From an uncultured Polaribacter sp. (GTDB taxonomy: Bacteria; Bacteroidota; Bacteroidia; Flavobacteriales; Flavobacteriaceae): 64,000 bases of DNA. The notes under the pieces are model-generated. The model was not told where the DNA came from. It was given only the letters and a program-made list of their open reading frames with translations, and made no database searches. The position numbers and the translations under genes were made by a program. Of the stretch, positions 18,368 to 26,967 are shown piece by piece. Numbering within the stretch: position 1 is the stretch's first letter; the number at the start of each line of letters is the position of its first letter. The DNA is taken from NCBI GenBank assembly GCA_943787375.1, contig CALSME010000002.1:186001-250000 (forward strand), in the 5' to 3' direction.

Positions 18368-18940
18368 TTATTTTTTTAAGTGTTTGACGGCTACCTTTTC
18401 TAATTCATCATACCAATCTTGCCCAAACTTTCGAACCAACGCTTCTTTCACAAACGTGTATACAGGAACTTGAAGCTCTTTTCCTAAGGAACAAGCATCG
18501 TCACAAATTTCCCATTTATGATAATTTACAGCAGCAAACTCACTAAAATCTTTCACTCTAATTGGATACAGATGACAGGAAAGTGGTTTTTTCCAATCGA
18601 TTACACCCGCGTTGTGTGCTTCTTCAATACCACAAAGTGCCTTCTTTTTTTTATCAAAAATCACATACGCACAATCTGCTCCTTTAATTAATGGGGTTTC
18701 TAACTCGCCCCATGCATTCGTTATCCAAGTGCCTTCTTTTTCAATAACAGCGATACCTTCTTTTCTTAAAAAAGGCTTTACTTTGGGGTAAATTTCTTCA
18801 AGAAGTTTTGTTTCCTCTTTATCCAAAGGCGCTCCTGCCTCTCCAGCAACGCAACATGCACCTTTGCATGCCGATAAATTACACACAAAATCTTTTTCGA
18901 TAATCTCTTCTGAGACAATGGTTTTTCCTAGTTGAAACAT
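18368..18940 (-). CDS. DUF3109 family cysteine-rich protein
   Basis: 190 residues, usual family length. Cys20, Cys25, Cys29 and Cys30 (CNLSACKGACC), plus CGIEEAHNAG, LSCHLYPIR and ICDDAC, give a conserved Cys set that resembles the YkgJ-type metal- or Fe-S-binding proteins. The biochemical role of DUF3109 is unknown to me. A TATTTTTG box lies only four bases upstream of the ATG, so the mRNA may be leaderless. Divergent from marC. Confidence 0.85.
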   Translation of the reverse strand: MFQLGKTIVSEEIIEKDFVCNLSACKGACCVAGEAGAPLDKEETKLLEEIYPKVKPFLRKEGIAVIEKEGTWITNAWGELETPLIKGADCAYVIFDKKKKALCGIEEAHNAGVIDWKKPLSCHLYPIRVKDFSEFAAVNYHKWEICDDACSLGKELQVPVYTFVKEALVRKFGQDWYDELEKVAVKHLKK

Positions 18941-18944
18941 CTGA

Positions 18945-18952
18945 CAAAAATA
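18945..18952 (-). promoter_or_regulatory. Candidate -7 box of the DUF3109 gene
   Basis: TATTTTTG on the minus strand, ending four bases before the ATG at 18940; this spacing implies a leaderless transcript. Confidence 0.5.
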
Positions 18953-18998
18953 GTGTAAAAATTTCCTTTAACTTTACATGGTTATGCGGTTCGTTTAA

Positions 18999-19006
18999 TA
19001 ATTTTG
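18999..19006 (+). promoter_or_regulatory. Candidate -7 box of the marC gene
   Basis: TAATTTTG, 13 bases before the ATG at 19020; implies a leader of only a few bases. Confidence 0.45.
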
Positions 19007-19019
19007 CAAAAAAAACAAT

Positions 19020-19604
19020 ATGAATTTTAATTTGAAAGAAGTTTTTACGGCTTTTATGGTTTTGTTTGCGGTAATTGATATTGTTGGAAACATTCCAATT
19101 ATTATAGAGTTAAGAAAAAAGTTTGGGCACATTCAATCGGAGAAAGCTTCGTTGATTGCTGGAGTCATTATGATTATTTTTCTTTTTCTAGGGCAAAGTT
19201 TATTAGAACTTATTGGTATTGATGTAAATTCATTTGCGGTTGCAGGGGCTTTTATCCTATTTTTTATTGCCTTAGAAATGATTTTAGGGATTACCCTATA
19301 CAAAGACAGCGAGCATACCGCACCCATTACGGCTACAGTATTCCCTTTGGCTTTCCCTTTAATTGCAGGACCTGGAAGTTTAACCACCTTACTCTCTTTA
19401 AGATCCGAATTTTATATTGAAAATATTATCGTCGCAATCTTGCTCAATGTTATTTTAATCTACATTGTTCTTAAAACTTCTTCTAAAATTGAAAAAATTA
19501 TTGGTCAAAATGGAATTCAAATTATCCGTAAGGTTTTTGGAGTCATTTTACTGGCCATCTCTGTCAAACTTTTTGCTCAAAATATCAAAATATTATTCGT
19601 CTAA
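19020..19604 (+). CDS. MarC family integral membrane protein
   Basis: 194 residues with six predicted membrane segments, starting FTAFMVLFAVIDIVGNIPI (the IDxxGNxPI signature of MarC/UPF0056) and including FPLAFPLIAGPGSLTTLL. The family's transport function is not established despite the 'multiple antibiotic resistance' name. It is followed two bases later by a small flavoprotein, so the two are probably co-transcribed. LysE-type exporters are a less likely alternative. Confidence 0.85.
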   Translation: MNFNLKEVFTAFMVLFAVIDIVGNIPIIIELRKKFGHIQSEKASLIAGVIMIIFLFLGQSLLELIGIDVNSFAVAGAFILFFIALEMILGITLYKDSEHTAPITATVFPLAFPLIAGPGSLTTLLSLRSEFYIENIIVAILLNVILIYIVLKTSSKIEKIIGQNGIQIIRKVFGVILLAISVKLFAQNIKILFV

Positions 19605-19606
19605 AT

Positions 19607-20212
19607 ATGAGTTTCAATGCATTAATTGTTGGAGGTGGTGTTGCAGGAATGCAATGTGCTTTGGTGTTAGGGTCTGCAAAGAACAAAGCTTTTGCGGCAG
19701 ACAAAAACATTGGCATCATTCTTCATCAAAAAACATCACACTTACAGAATGCCCTATTTAACAACGTTTTAGGACTGCCTCCTGGAAAACTTGGTGCCAA
19801 TGTTTTGGTTGAAGGGAAAAAACAACTTACAACCTTATATCCCCAAATTTCTCAAATCGAAAACGAAAAAGTAATTGCGATTGAGGCTGCTGAAGAAGGC
19901 TATTGCGTAACTACAAACAAAAATAAATACTTCTCAGAGATTGTAATTGTAGCCTTAAACTACGCACAGCCTTTTACAATAAAAGGCTTAGAATCTTTTG
20001 TAGTTCCTCATGAAAAAGCCAATCCTGCAAAAGAAAGGATTCAACTGAAAAATGAAAATCACCTCATAAAAAAAGGACTCTACTGTTGTGGTACTATTGC
20101 AGGTTGGCGCAGTCAATTTGCCATTGCTGCCGGAAGTGGCGCAAGTGTTGCTACCGACGTGCTAACGCTTTGGAACCATGGAACTCCCACGAAAGTACAT
20201 GACAAAAAATAA
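19607..20212 (+). CDS. Small FAD/NAD(P)-dependent oxidoreductase (thioredoxin-reductase-like)
   Basis: 201 residues. N-terminal dinucleotide-binding motif NALIVGGGVAGMQCALVLG (GGGVAG at 9-14) and a C-terminal FAD motif GLYCCGTIAGWRSQFAIAAGSG. At ~200 residues it keeps an FAD-domain-like half and lacks the inserted NADPH domain and the CxxC redox pair of true thioredoxin reductases. The reaction and electron partner cannot be inferred. The start is two bases after marC, indicating one operon closed by the terminator at 20212-20240. Confidence 0.75.
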   Translation: MSFNALIVGGGVAGMQCALVLGSAKNKAFAADKNIGIILHQKTSHLQNALFNNVLGLPPGKLGANVLVEGKKQLTTLYPQISQIENEKVIAIEAAEEGYCVTTNKNKYFSEIVIVALNYAQPFTIKGLESFVVPHEKANPAKERIQLKNENHLIKKGLYCCGTIAGWRSQFAIAAGSGASVATDVLTLWNHGTPTKVHDKK

Positions 20213-20240
20213 AAAATCCAGCTCACAAAGCTGGATTTTT
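20212..20240. terminator. Bidirectional terminator between the flavoprotein gene and glmS
   Basis: 12-bp stem (AAAAATCCAGCT, 20212-20223, with AGCTGGATTTTT, 20229-20240), five-base loop CACAA. Serves both convergent genes. Confidence 0.9.
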
Positions 20241-20264
20241 AATATACTAAAGTCTCGTTAATAA

Positions 20265-22121
20265 TTATTCTACGGTTACTGATTTCGCTAAATTTCGAGG
20301 CTGATCTACATTTTTATTCAACATCACTGCAATATGATATGACAGTAATTGAAAAGGAATGGTGGTTAACAAAGGGGTTAACGCTTCTACGGTTTCTGGA
20401 ATTTCAATCACATGATCTGCAATTTCTTTTACCTGAGTATCCCCTTCTGTTACAATAGCGATAATTTTACCAGATCTCGATTTTATTTCTTGAATGTTAC
20501 TCACTACTTTCTCGTAATGTCCTTTATTGGTTGCAATCACAAAAATGGGCATGTTTTCGTCTATTAAAGCAATAGGACCGTGTTTCATTTCTGCAGCAGG
20601 ATAACCTTCTGCATGAATGTAAGAAATTTCTTTTAACTTCAAAGCACCTTCTAGGGCAACAGGGAAATTAAACCCTCTACCAAGGTACAAACAATTCGTA
20701 GCATCTTTGTAAGCAGCCGCTATTTCTTTTACTTTATCGTCAATTTTTAACAACTGCTCTATTTGAGAAGGAATGAGTTCTAACGTTGTTAAGTAGTTTT
20801 GAAAAGCCGATGTCGACAAGGTTCCTTTCTCTTTTGCCAATTTTAATGCAATTAAAGAAAGTACGGTTATTTGTGTTGTAAATGCTTTTGTGGATGCAAC
20901 ACCTATTTCTGGTCCAGCATGCGTATATGCTCCTGCATGTGTTTCTCTAGCGATAGAAGAACCCACTACGTTACAAACTCCGAAAACAAAAGCTCCTTTT
21001 GATTTTGCTAATTTAATGGCCGCTAATGTATCTGCTGTTTCGCCAGATTGAGAAATGGCAATCACAACGTCTTTTGAGGTAACTATTGGGTTTCTATACC
21101 TGAATTCGGATGCATATTCTACCTCAACAGGAATTCTTGCCATATCTTCAAAAAGATATTCTGCAACTAAACCTGCGTGCCAAGAAGTACCACAAGCAAT
21201 GATAATGATTCGGTCGGCATTTAAAAATTTCGCAAGATGATCGTCTACGCCAGACATTTTAATAATGCCTTGGTCTGGCAACATTCTACCTCTATAGGTA
21301 TCAATGATTGCTTTTGGCTGCTCGTGAATTTCTTTTAACATGAAATGATCGTATCCCCCTTTTTCAATCTGCTCTAAACTCATTTTAAGCGTTTGAATGT
21401 TGGTGTCAACCATAGAATCATCCATGATTTTACGGACTTCAATGTCTTTTCCTACTTTAACAATGGCAAGCTCTTCGTCTTCTAAATAAATAGCATTCTT
21501 CGTAAATTCAATAAAAGGGGAAGCATCGGATGCAATAAAAAATTCTGTATTATCTTTCCCTATACCAATTGCAATAGGACTTCCTAGCTTAGCAATAACC
21601 AATTCATCTGGTTTTGTAGTATCGAAAACAGCAATTGCGTAGGCTCCAACAACATTGGTTAAAGCAATTTGAACTGCCTTTCCCAACTTACAATTGTTGT
21701 TCTTTTTTACTTCTTGAATTAAATTGATCAGAACTTCCGTATCGGTATCACTTTTAAAGGTATATCCTCTGCGAGTTAATTCTTTTTTTAATGTATCGTA
21801 ATTTTCTATAATTCCATTATGAACAATCGCCAAGTCTCCTTGTTCAGAAAAGTGGGGATGAGAATTTGTGTCGTTTGGAACTCCATGAGTTGCCCAACGT
21901 GTATGTCCTATTCCTATTTTTCCTGCTTTTCTTTTTTCTTCATTATTCACAATAAACTCAAGATCGGCAACTTTTCCTTTGGTTTTAGACAAGTTCATTT
22001 CTTGGCCATCATACATCATGATTCCAGAACTGTCATAACCTCTGTATTCTAGTCTTTTTAATCCATTAATTACGATTGGATATGCATCTCTATATCCAAT
22101 ATATCCTGTAATTCCACACAT
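20265..22121 (-). CDS. glmS: Glutamine-fructose-6-phosphate aminotransferase (isomerizing)
   Basis: 618 residues, standard length. Makes glucosamine 6-phosphate for peptidoglycan and LPS. Cys2 (MCGITGYIG) is the glutaminase nucleophile; GHTRWATHG and SDTDTEVL belong to the glutaminase half, and two SIS sugar-isomerase domains follow (CGTSWHAG, SQSGETADTL, HAEGYPAAEMKHGPIAL). The C-terminus ends DQPRNLAKSVTVE as in the family. No glmS ribozyme is expected in this phylum and none is seen; the 18-base gap to the DUF4270 gene suggests an operon. Confidence 0.97.
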   Translation of the reverse strand: MCGITGYIGYRDAYPIVINGLKRLEYRGYDSSGIMMYDGQEMNLSKTKGKVADLEFIVNNEEKRKAGKIGIGHTRWATHGVPNDTNSHPHFSEQGDLAIVHNGIIENYDTLKKELTRRGYTFKSDTDTEVLINLIQEVKKNNNCKLGKAVQIALTNVVGAYAIAVFDTTKPDELVIAKLGSPIAIGIGKDNTEFFIASDASPFIEFTKNAIYLEDEELAIVKVGKDIEVRKIMDDSMVDTNIQTLKMSLEQIEKGGYDHFMLKEIHEQPKAIIDTYRGRMLPDQGIIKMSGVDDHLAKFLNADRIIIIACGTSWHAGLVAEYLFEDMARIPVEVEYASEFRYRNPIVTSKDVVIAISQSGETADTLAAIKLAKSKGAFVFGVCNVVGSSIARETHAGAYTHAGPEIGVASTKAFTTQITVLSLIALKLAKEKGTLSTSAFQNYLTTLELIPSQIEQLLKIDDKVKEIAAAYKDATNCLYLGRGFNFPVALEGALKLKEISYIHAEGYPAAEMKHGPIALIDENMPIFVIATNKGHYEKVVSNIQEIKSRSGKIIAIVTEGDTQVKEIADHVIEIPETVEALTPLLTTIPFQLLSYHIAVMLNKNVDQPRNLAKSVTVE

Positions 22122-22139
22122 AGTTTTTAGGGATGTTTT

Positions 22140-23747
22140 TTAATCTTCTTTTTTAGAATACGATATTTTTAATTCGGCTTTTTTAAGTCCATTATTTGAA
22201 GATTCATTTAAAAGAGTTACCTTTTTAGGGTTCCAGTTGTAGGGCCTAAAAATAGTATCGTTTAAAATTAAATCGGTCGTATTAAGTGCTTTGATTGACA
22301 ACTTCGGATTGTAGTCCGTTTCTGAGTTTAATAACTCTGAAATGTATTCTGGGATTCTAAACGTATACTTTTCTTTTTCGCCCTCGCTATCTCTTTCAAG
22401 ATAACCGCCAAAAGTAGATGCTCCTGTAAAAACATCTTTAAGGTGACTTTGAACAATTGCTTGTGAATTTGGATTTACGAAATCTTTATACAAATACAAT
22501 CTTTCTGGAGCTAAATCGGAAGCCGCAGATTGATCGATATAAATCGTTAACAACGCATCATTTACTAAAATGTTTTTTAGACGCAATTCTTCCAACTGAT
22601 CTGAAAGACCATTATTATCATTATCTGCTCCAAAAAGAGTAATAGATCCTTCGCTCCCTGCCGTTCCTTGTATTTTTATCTGTTCATCTGAAATTGATGG
22701 TGGAGGCCCCATATTGTAATAACTTCTTCTAAGACCGCTCAAAGGAAAAGAATTGCTCTTTTTGATGGTGTCAAAAACTTGAGTGCCTCCTACAACTACA
22801 GTATTTGTGTAATACACCTCAATAGAAGGGTTTAATGCTGGGTTTGTATTGTTAAAAGCATAAGAAATCAAAGAACCATCATTACCAGAAGCCTCTAAAA
22901 TTAAACCTCTAAAATAGTTGTTAAACGCATCTTGGGAGGAAAACTCTGCAGACTCGTATTTATCAAAGAAAAGGGTTTTAAATTTTGCTTCATCCATTGG
23001 GATTCTTGCAAAAGGCAATGGAACATCACTACTGGTTGTTGTAATTTTTATAGTATCTTTATCGTATAAGTTTCCGTTATTTAACCTCCTACTTACAACA
23101 AACATTGTATCTGTATAGTAAGTTAAGTCACCTACCTCTTCTCTTTGGGGCTTGAATTGATAATTAAATTCACTATTTAATTCAGAGCCTATTTTTTGAA
23201 AAGGATCATCTGAAAGATAGTTACTTATTTGTGTTGGATCTTCAAGATCTAGTGTACTTAGATACTCATCAGACTGATATAGGTTTAATGTAAAAGGAAC
23301 TGCTTGATTTCCAAAAATAGAATCTATTGAATAGGTTGGGTTTGAAGCGTCATTTTCGGTTAAAGTTGCTTGATAAGGCAATTTTAAAAATACCGTATCT
23401 AGCGTTGATACAATTGTAGTATCTGCTCCATAACTTTTATCTGTATACTGGAGGTTTGTGGCAAGTTGAACTTGAGATAAAATAGAGGCTTCTAGTTTTT
23501 CATAATCCGCACTATTAGAAACCCCTAACAAATACTGTCCAGGCTCTAAAGTAACATTATCCGTTCTAATACGATCTACTTCTTTGTTTTCCAATTCGAT
23601 ATCGACCAAAATCTCATCTGTTGAAAAAACATTGTTAGAAATAATCGTTGTCCCAATATCTGTAAAATCTTTTTCGCAAGAAATTATTCCTGAAAAAACA
23701 ACTAAGAATACACTAATAGAAACACTTTTTTTTATAATCTTTTTCAC
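22140..23747 (-). CDS. DUF4270 family lipoprotein
   Basis: 535 residues. The start codon is GTG (23745-23747). Lipobox with Cys24 (FSGIISCEKD), then GTTIISNNVFSTDE and a Thr/Asp-rich beta protein with repeated 'DTVFLKLPYQ'-type strands typical of DUF4270. Function unknown; the family is very common in Bacteroidota. In flavobacteria it is regularly found between glmS and the short glycogen-synthase-like gene, which is also the case here (13-base gap upstream), hinting at a shared role in the envelope or cell-wall supply. Confidence 0.85.
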   Translation of the reverse strand: MKKIIKKSVSISVFLVVFSGIISCEKDFTDIGTTIISNNVFSTDEILVDIELENKEVDRIRTDNVTLEPGQYLLGVSNSADYEKLEASILSQVQLATNLQYTDKSYGADTTIVSTLDTVFLKLPYQATLTENDASNPTYSIDSIFGNQAVPFTLNLYQSDEYLSTLDLEDPTQISNYLSDDPFQKIGSELNSEFNYQFKPQREEVGDLTYYTDTMFVVSRRLNNGNLYDKDTIKITTTSSDVPLPFARIPMDEAKFKTLFFDKYESAEFSSQDAFNNYFRGLILEASGNDGSLISYAFNNTNPALNPSIEVYYTNTVVVGGTQVFDTIKKSNSFPLSGLRRSYYNMGPPPSISDEQIKIQGTAGSEGSITLFGADNDNNGLSDQLEELRLKNILVNDALLTIYIDQSAASDLAPERLYLYKDFVNPNSQAIVQSHLKDVFTGASTFGGYLERDSEGEKEKYTFRIPEYISELLNSETDYNPKLSIKALNTTDLILNDTIFRPYNWNPKKVTLLNESSNNGLKKAELKISYSKKED

Positions 23748-23759
23748 TTTTCAAAAATA

Positions 23760-24569
23760 TTAGTTTACCGATAAAATATCAGCATAAAAATTTAAATACG
23801 GTTCTTTTAAGTCGTCAGATTGAAACTCTAAAACCGGTTTGTTTTGCGCTGTTATAAAAGAAACGATATCTTCTGGCATGCTTTCACTACCATAAATAAT
23901 TGCATCCGAATTTTCTATTGCACTTTTTAAAATATTGCTATGTGTTGGGGTTTTAACGGTCGCTATTTTTGAAGCTGCAATTTGATCAAATTTAATTTTT
24001 GATGCCAAATCAGAACTCAAAGCACCCTCAAAAGGATTGTTGTAAACCGAGGTAATTATTTTACTCTCTGTAAATAATGGTTCTTCTTTGTAAAACTCCT
24101 TTAAATATAAAGGTAAAAGTGATGCCAACCAACCATGAACATGGATAATATCTGGCGCCCAGTTTAGTTTTTTAACCGTCTCTACAACTCCTTTTGCAAA
24201 GAAAATTGCACGCTCGTCATTGTCGGAAAACAACTTGTCATCCTCATCCGTAAAAACAGCTTTTCTCTTAAAATACTCTTCGTTATCAATAAAATAAACT
24301 TGCATTCGTTCTTTTGGAATGGATGCAACTTTTATAATTAATGGCATGTCCATATCATTAATTATAAGGTTCATTCCAGACAATCGAATTACTTCGTGCA
24401 ACTGGTGTCTTCTCTCGTTAATTACACCATATCTTGGCATAAAAATCCTTGTCTGAACACCTTTAGCATGCGAATTCTTCGCAACGTTGAATGCTGTTGA
24501 AGATAATTCTGTTTCTGGTAAATACGGAACCACCTCAGACGATACATATAAAATTCTCTTGTCCTTCAT
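23760..24569 (-). CDS. Glycogen/starch-synthase-like protein, N-terminal GT5 domain only
   Basis: 269 residues. The sequence matches the first Rossmann domain of GT5 glycogen/starch synthases (ILYVSSEVVPYLPETELSST, PRYGVINERRHQLHEV, DIIHVHGWLASLLPLYLK) and stops where the second, ADP-glucose-binding domain should begin; a complete enzyme is ~480 residues. The usual KxGGL substrate loop is replaced by ETELSS. Flavobacterial genomes commonly keep this short form next to panC, so it is not a fresh truncation. Catalysis is doubtful; a regulatory or binding role is possible. Divergent from panC. Confidence 0.8.
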   Translation of the reverse strand: MKDKRILYVSSEVVPYLPETELSSTAFNVAKNSHAKGVQTRIFMPRYGVINERRHQLHEVIRLSGMNLIINDMDMPLIIKVASIPKERMQVYFIDNEEYFKRKAVFTDEDDKLFSDNDERAIFFAKGVVETVKKLNWAPDIIHVHGWLASLLPLYLKEFYKEEPLFTESKIITSVYNNPFEGALSSDLASKIKFDQIAASKIATVKTPTHSNILKSAIENSDAIIYGSESMPEDIVSFITAQNKPVLEFQSDDLKEPYLNFYADILSVN

Positions 24570-24633
24570 TAATCAAACTCTTTTATAAGGATGCGAAAAT
24601 ACAAATTATTATGCTAATATCATGTTAAAATGG

Positions 24634-24641
24634 TAAGTTTG
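24634..24641 (+). promoter_or_regulatory. Candidate -7 box of panC-panD
   Basis: TAAGTTTG, full TAnnTTTG match, 23 bases before the panC ATG at 24665; no clear -33 TTTG. Confidence 0.4.
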
Positions 24642-24664
24642 CAATTATTTTACCTCGATATCCA

Positions 24665-25504
24665 ATGAAAGTTTTTTACACCAAGGTTGCCTTAAATGCC
24701 TATTTAGATGCACAAAAGAAGAACAAACAGATTGGATTTGTTCCAACCATGGGTGCACTGCATGAGGGCCATTTATCACTTTTAAAAAAATGTAACGAAG
24801 AAAATGATATTTCTGTAGTAAGTATTTTTGTAAATCCCACACAATTTGATAATCTCGCAGATTTGGTAAAATACCCAAAAACCTTTCAAAAAGATACAAA
24901 ACTTTTAGAAAGCGCACAATGTGATGTGCTTTTTGCACCGGATATAAAAGAAATATATGCCGAAAATATTACTTCCACTTCTTTTGATTTTGAAGGCTTA
25001 GAGCACGAAATGGAAGGAAAATTCAGAACCGGTCATTTTGACGGAGTGGGTACCGTTGTCAAAAGACTCTTTGAAATTGTAGCTCCCAATAAAGCCTATT
25101 TTGGGGAAAAAGATTTTCAGCAATTGCAAATTGTTAAAAAAATGACCGAAAAGCAGCAATTACCTGTTGAAGTCAAAGGATGTGAAATATATAGAGCAGA
25201 AAACGGATTGGCAATGAGCTCAAGAAATAGTCGCTTGACGGAAGCACAGCGAAACGCGGCCCCTTTTATTTTCAAAACACTGCAAAAAGCCAAAATGAAA
25301 TTTGGAGTAGAAACTCCAAATGCCATTATCGAATGGGTAGAAAAAGAGTTTGAAAAACAATCGCTCTTGACCTTGGAGTATTTTACCATTGCAGATGAAA
25401 AAACACTAAAAAACATCAGCAGCAAAAAAGAAAAAACACAATACAGGGCATTTATTGCCGTTTTTGCAGGTGAAATTCGTTTAATTGATAACATTCAAAT
25501 TTAA
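24665..25504 (+). CDS. panC: Pantothenate synthetase (pantoate-beta-alanine ligase)
   Basis: 279 residues. Joins pantoate and beta-alanine using ATP, the last step of pantothenate synthesis. HIGH-like nucleotide motif at His33-Glu-Gly-His36 within PTMGALHEGHLSLL; FVNPTQF, FDGVGTVVKRLF, GEKDFQQL and AMSSRNSRL are all canonical. Directly upstream of panD, which supplies its beta-alanine. Confidence 0.97.
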   Translation: MKVFYTKVALNAYLDAQKKNKQIGFVPTMGALHEGHLSLLKKCNEENDISVVSIFVNPTQFDNLADLVKYPKTFQKDTKLLESAQCDVLFAPDIKEIYAENITSTSFDFEGLEHEMEGKFRTGHFDGVGTVVKRLFEIVAPNKAYFGEKDFQQLQIVKKMTEKQQLPVEVKGCEIYRAENGLAMSSRNSRLTEAQRNAAPFIFKTLQKAKMKFGVETPNAIIEWVEKEFEKQSLLTLEYFTIADEKTLKNISSKKEKTQYRAFIAVFAGEIRLIDNIQI

Positions 25505-25557
25505 CTTTCATTCTTCAAAAAATAGCATTAAGAACTTAAAAATAGTATTTTTACAAT

Positions 25558-25908
25558 ATGTTAGTACAAGTCGTAAAGTCTAAGATCCACCGCGTTAAAG
25601 TAACGGGTGCTGATTTAAATTATATAGGAAGCATCACCATTGATGAAGATCTAATGGATGCTGCCAACATCATTGAAGGTGAACGCGTTCAAATAGTAAA
25701 CAACAACAATGGAGAGCGTTTGGAAACCTATACCATTCCGGGTCCTCGTGGAAGTGGAGAAATCACACTCAATGGTGCTGCTGCAAGACGGGTCGCAAAA
25801 GGAGATATTTTAATCTTAATTGCCTACTGCTACCTGGAACTTGAAGAAGCTAAGAAATTCAAACCATCCTTGGTTTTTCCAAACGAAAAAGACAATACCC
25901 TAACATAG
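25558..25908 (+). CDS. panD: Aspartate 1-decarboxylase
   Basis: 116 residues. Makes beta-alanine from aspartate. The self-processing site Gly24-Ser25 (NYIGSITID) forms the pyruvoyl group; Tyr22 and the [18 protein letters not shown] and [16 protein letters not shown] segments are typical. A TATTTTTA box at 25546-25553 lies four bases before the ATG, so panD may also have its own leaderless transcript. Confidence 0.97.
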   Translation: MLVQVVKSKIHRVKVTGADLNYIGSITIDEDLMDAANIIEGERVQIVNNNNGERLETYTIPGPRGSGEITLNGAAARRVAKGDILILIAYCYLELEEAKKFKPSLVFPNEKDNTLT

Positions 25909-25909
25909 C

Positions 25910-26878
25910 TTGAATTCAACCCCTAAAAAAATATTAAAAACTACTTTACCGCTTCTTTTAGGAGGTGTTTTAGTCTGGTATTCTTTGGCTGGAATGGACC
26001 AAGAAAAGATGGTTTTCCATCTAAGAAACGCCAATTATGCATGGATTTTTCTTGGCTTATTTTTTGGAGTTTTAAGTCATTTATCAAGAGCGTACCGTTG
26101 GAAATTCATGTTAGAGCCTATTGGTTATACCCCGAAGTTTACGAACAGTGTTTTAGCGGTATTGATTGGTTATTTTGTGAATCTTGCCATTCCAAGAGCT
26201 GGAGAGGTTTCGAGAGCAACTGTAATGGTAAACTATGAAAACATTCCGTTTGAAAAAGGCTTTGGTACCATCGTCGCAGAAAGAATTGCTGATATGATCA
26301 TGATGTTTCTGATTATTGGAATCACCTTGTTTTTTCAATTTGATTATATCTTAGCATTGGTTTCTGAAAATTTCGATCCCATAAAAGTTGGATTCCTTCT
26401 TCTTGGAATCATTGGTACAACAATGATCTTCACCTCATTTGTAAAAAAAGCAAAACAAGGGTTTTTATTAAAAATAAAAAACTTTATTTTAAGTCTTGCT
26501 GTAGGGGTTACCAGTATATTAAAAATGGAAAAAAAATGGGCCTTTATTTTTCATACTGTTTTTATTTGGACGATGTATGTTGCTATGTTTTGGGCAACTA
26601 TTCCTGCAATTCAAGGATTGGAAGTGCCCATTGGTGGAATTTTGGTTGGATTCATTGCTGGTGGATTTAGCATTGCAGCAACAAATGGAGGGATCGGCTC
26701 TTATCCTTTAGCGGTAACGGGTGCATTTTTACTCTTTAATGTTCCAGAAAGTCCAAGTGAAGCCTTTGGGTGGATTATGTGGTCTGCACAAACATTAATG
26801 ATTATTGTTTTTGGCGGATTGGCTTTCTTAATTTTGCCGCTCTATAATAAAAAAAAAATTACTGAAGTTTCTATTTAG
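25910..26878 (+). CDS. Lysylphosphatidylglycerol synthase TM region / UPF0104 flippase-like membrane protein
   Basis: 322 residues, ~8 membrane segments. The likely start is the TTG at 25910, one base after the panD stop: MNSTPKKILKTTLPLLLGG matches how family members begin, while the first in-frame ATG (codon 29) would cut into the first helix. Motifs: LSHLSRAYRWKFMLEP, NLAIPRAGEVSRATVM and GIGSYPLAVTGAFL, as in the AglD/YbhN-like membrane domain. The catalytic LPG-synthase domain is absent, so this is the transporter-like part only; substrate unknown. Co-transcribed with panCD by position. Confidence 0.8.
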   Translation: MNSTPKKILKTTLPLLLGGVLVWYSLAGMDQEKMVFHLRNANYAWIFLGLFFGVLSHLSRAYRWKFMLEPIGYTPKFTNSVLAVLIGYFVNLAIPRAGEVSRATVMVNYENIPFEKGFGTIVAERIADMIMMFLIIGITLFFQFDYILALVSENFDPIKVGFLLLGIIGTTMIFTSFVKKAKQGFLLKIKNFILSLAVGVTSILKMEKKWAFIFHTVFIWTMYVAMFWATIPAIQGLEVPIGGILVGFIAGGFSIAATNGGIGSYPLAVTGAFLLFNVPESPSEAFGWIMWSAQTLMIIVFGGLAFLILPLYNKKKITEVSI

Positions 26879-26967
26879 GATTGACTTCTGTTTGCAAATA
26901 TTGGAATAAAAAGAAACGCTCGTATTAAACTTTGTAACTTTACACTTCTTAAACATTGTAACTAAAA

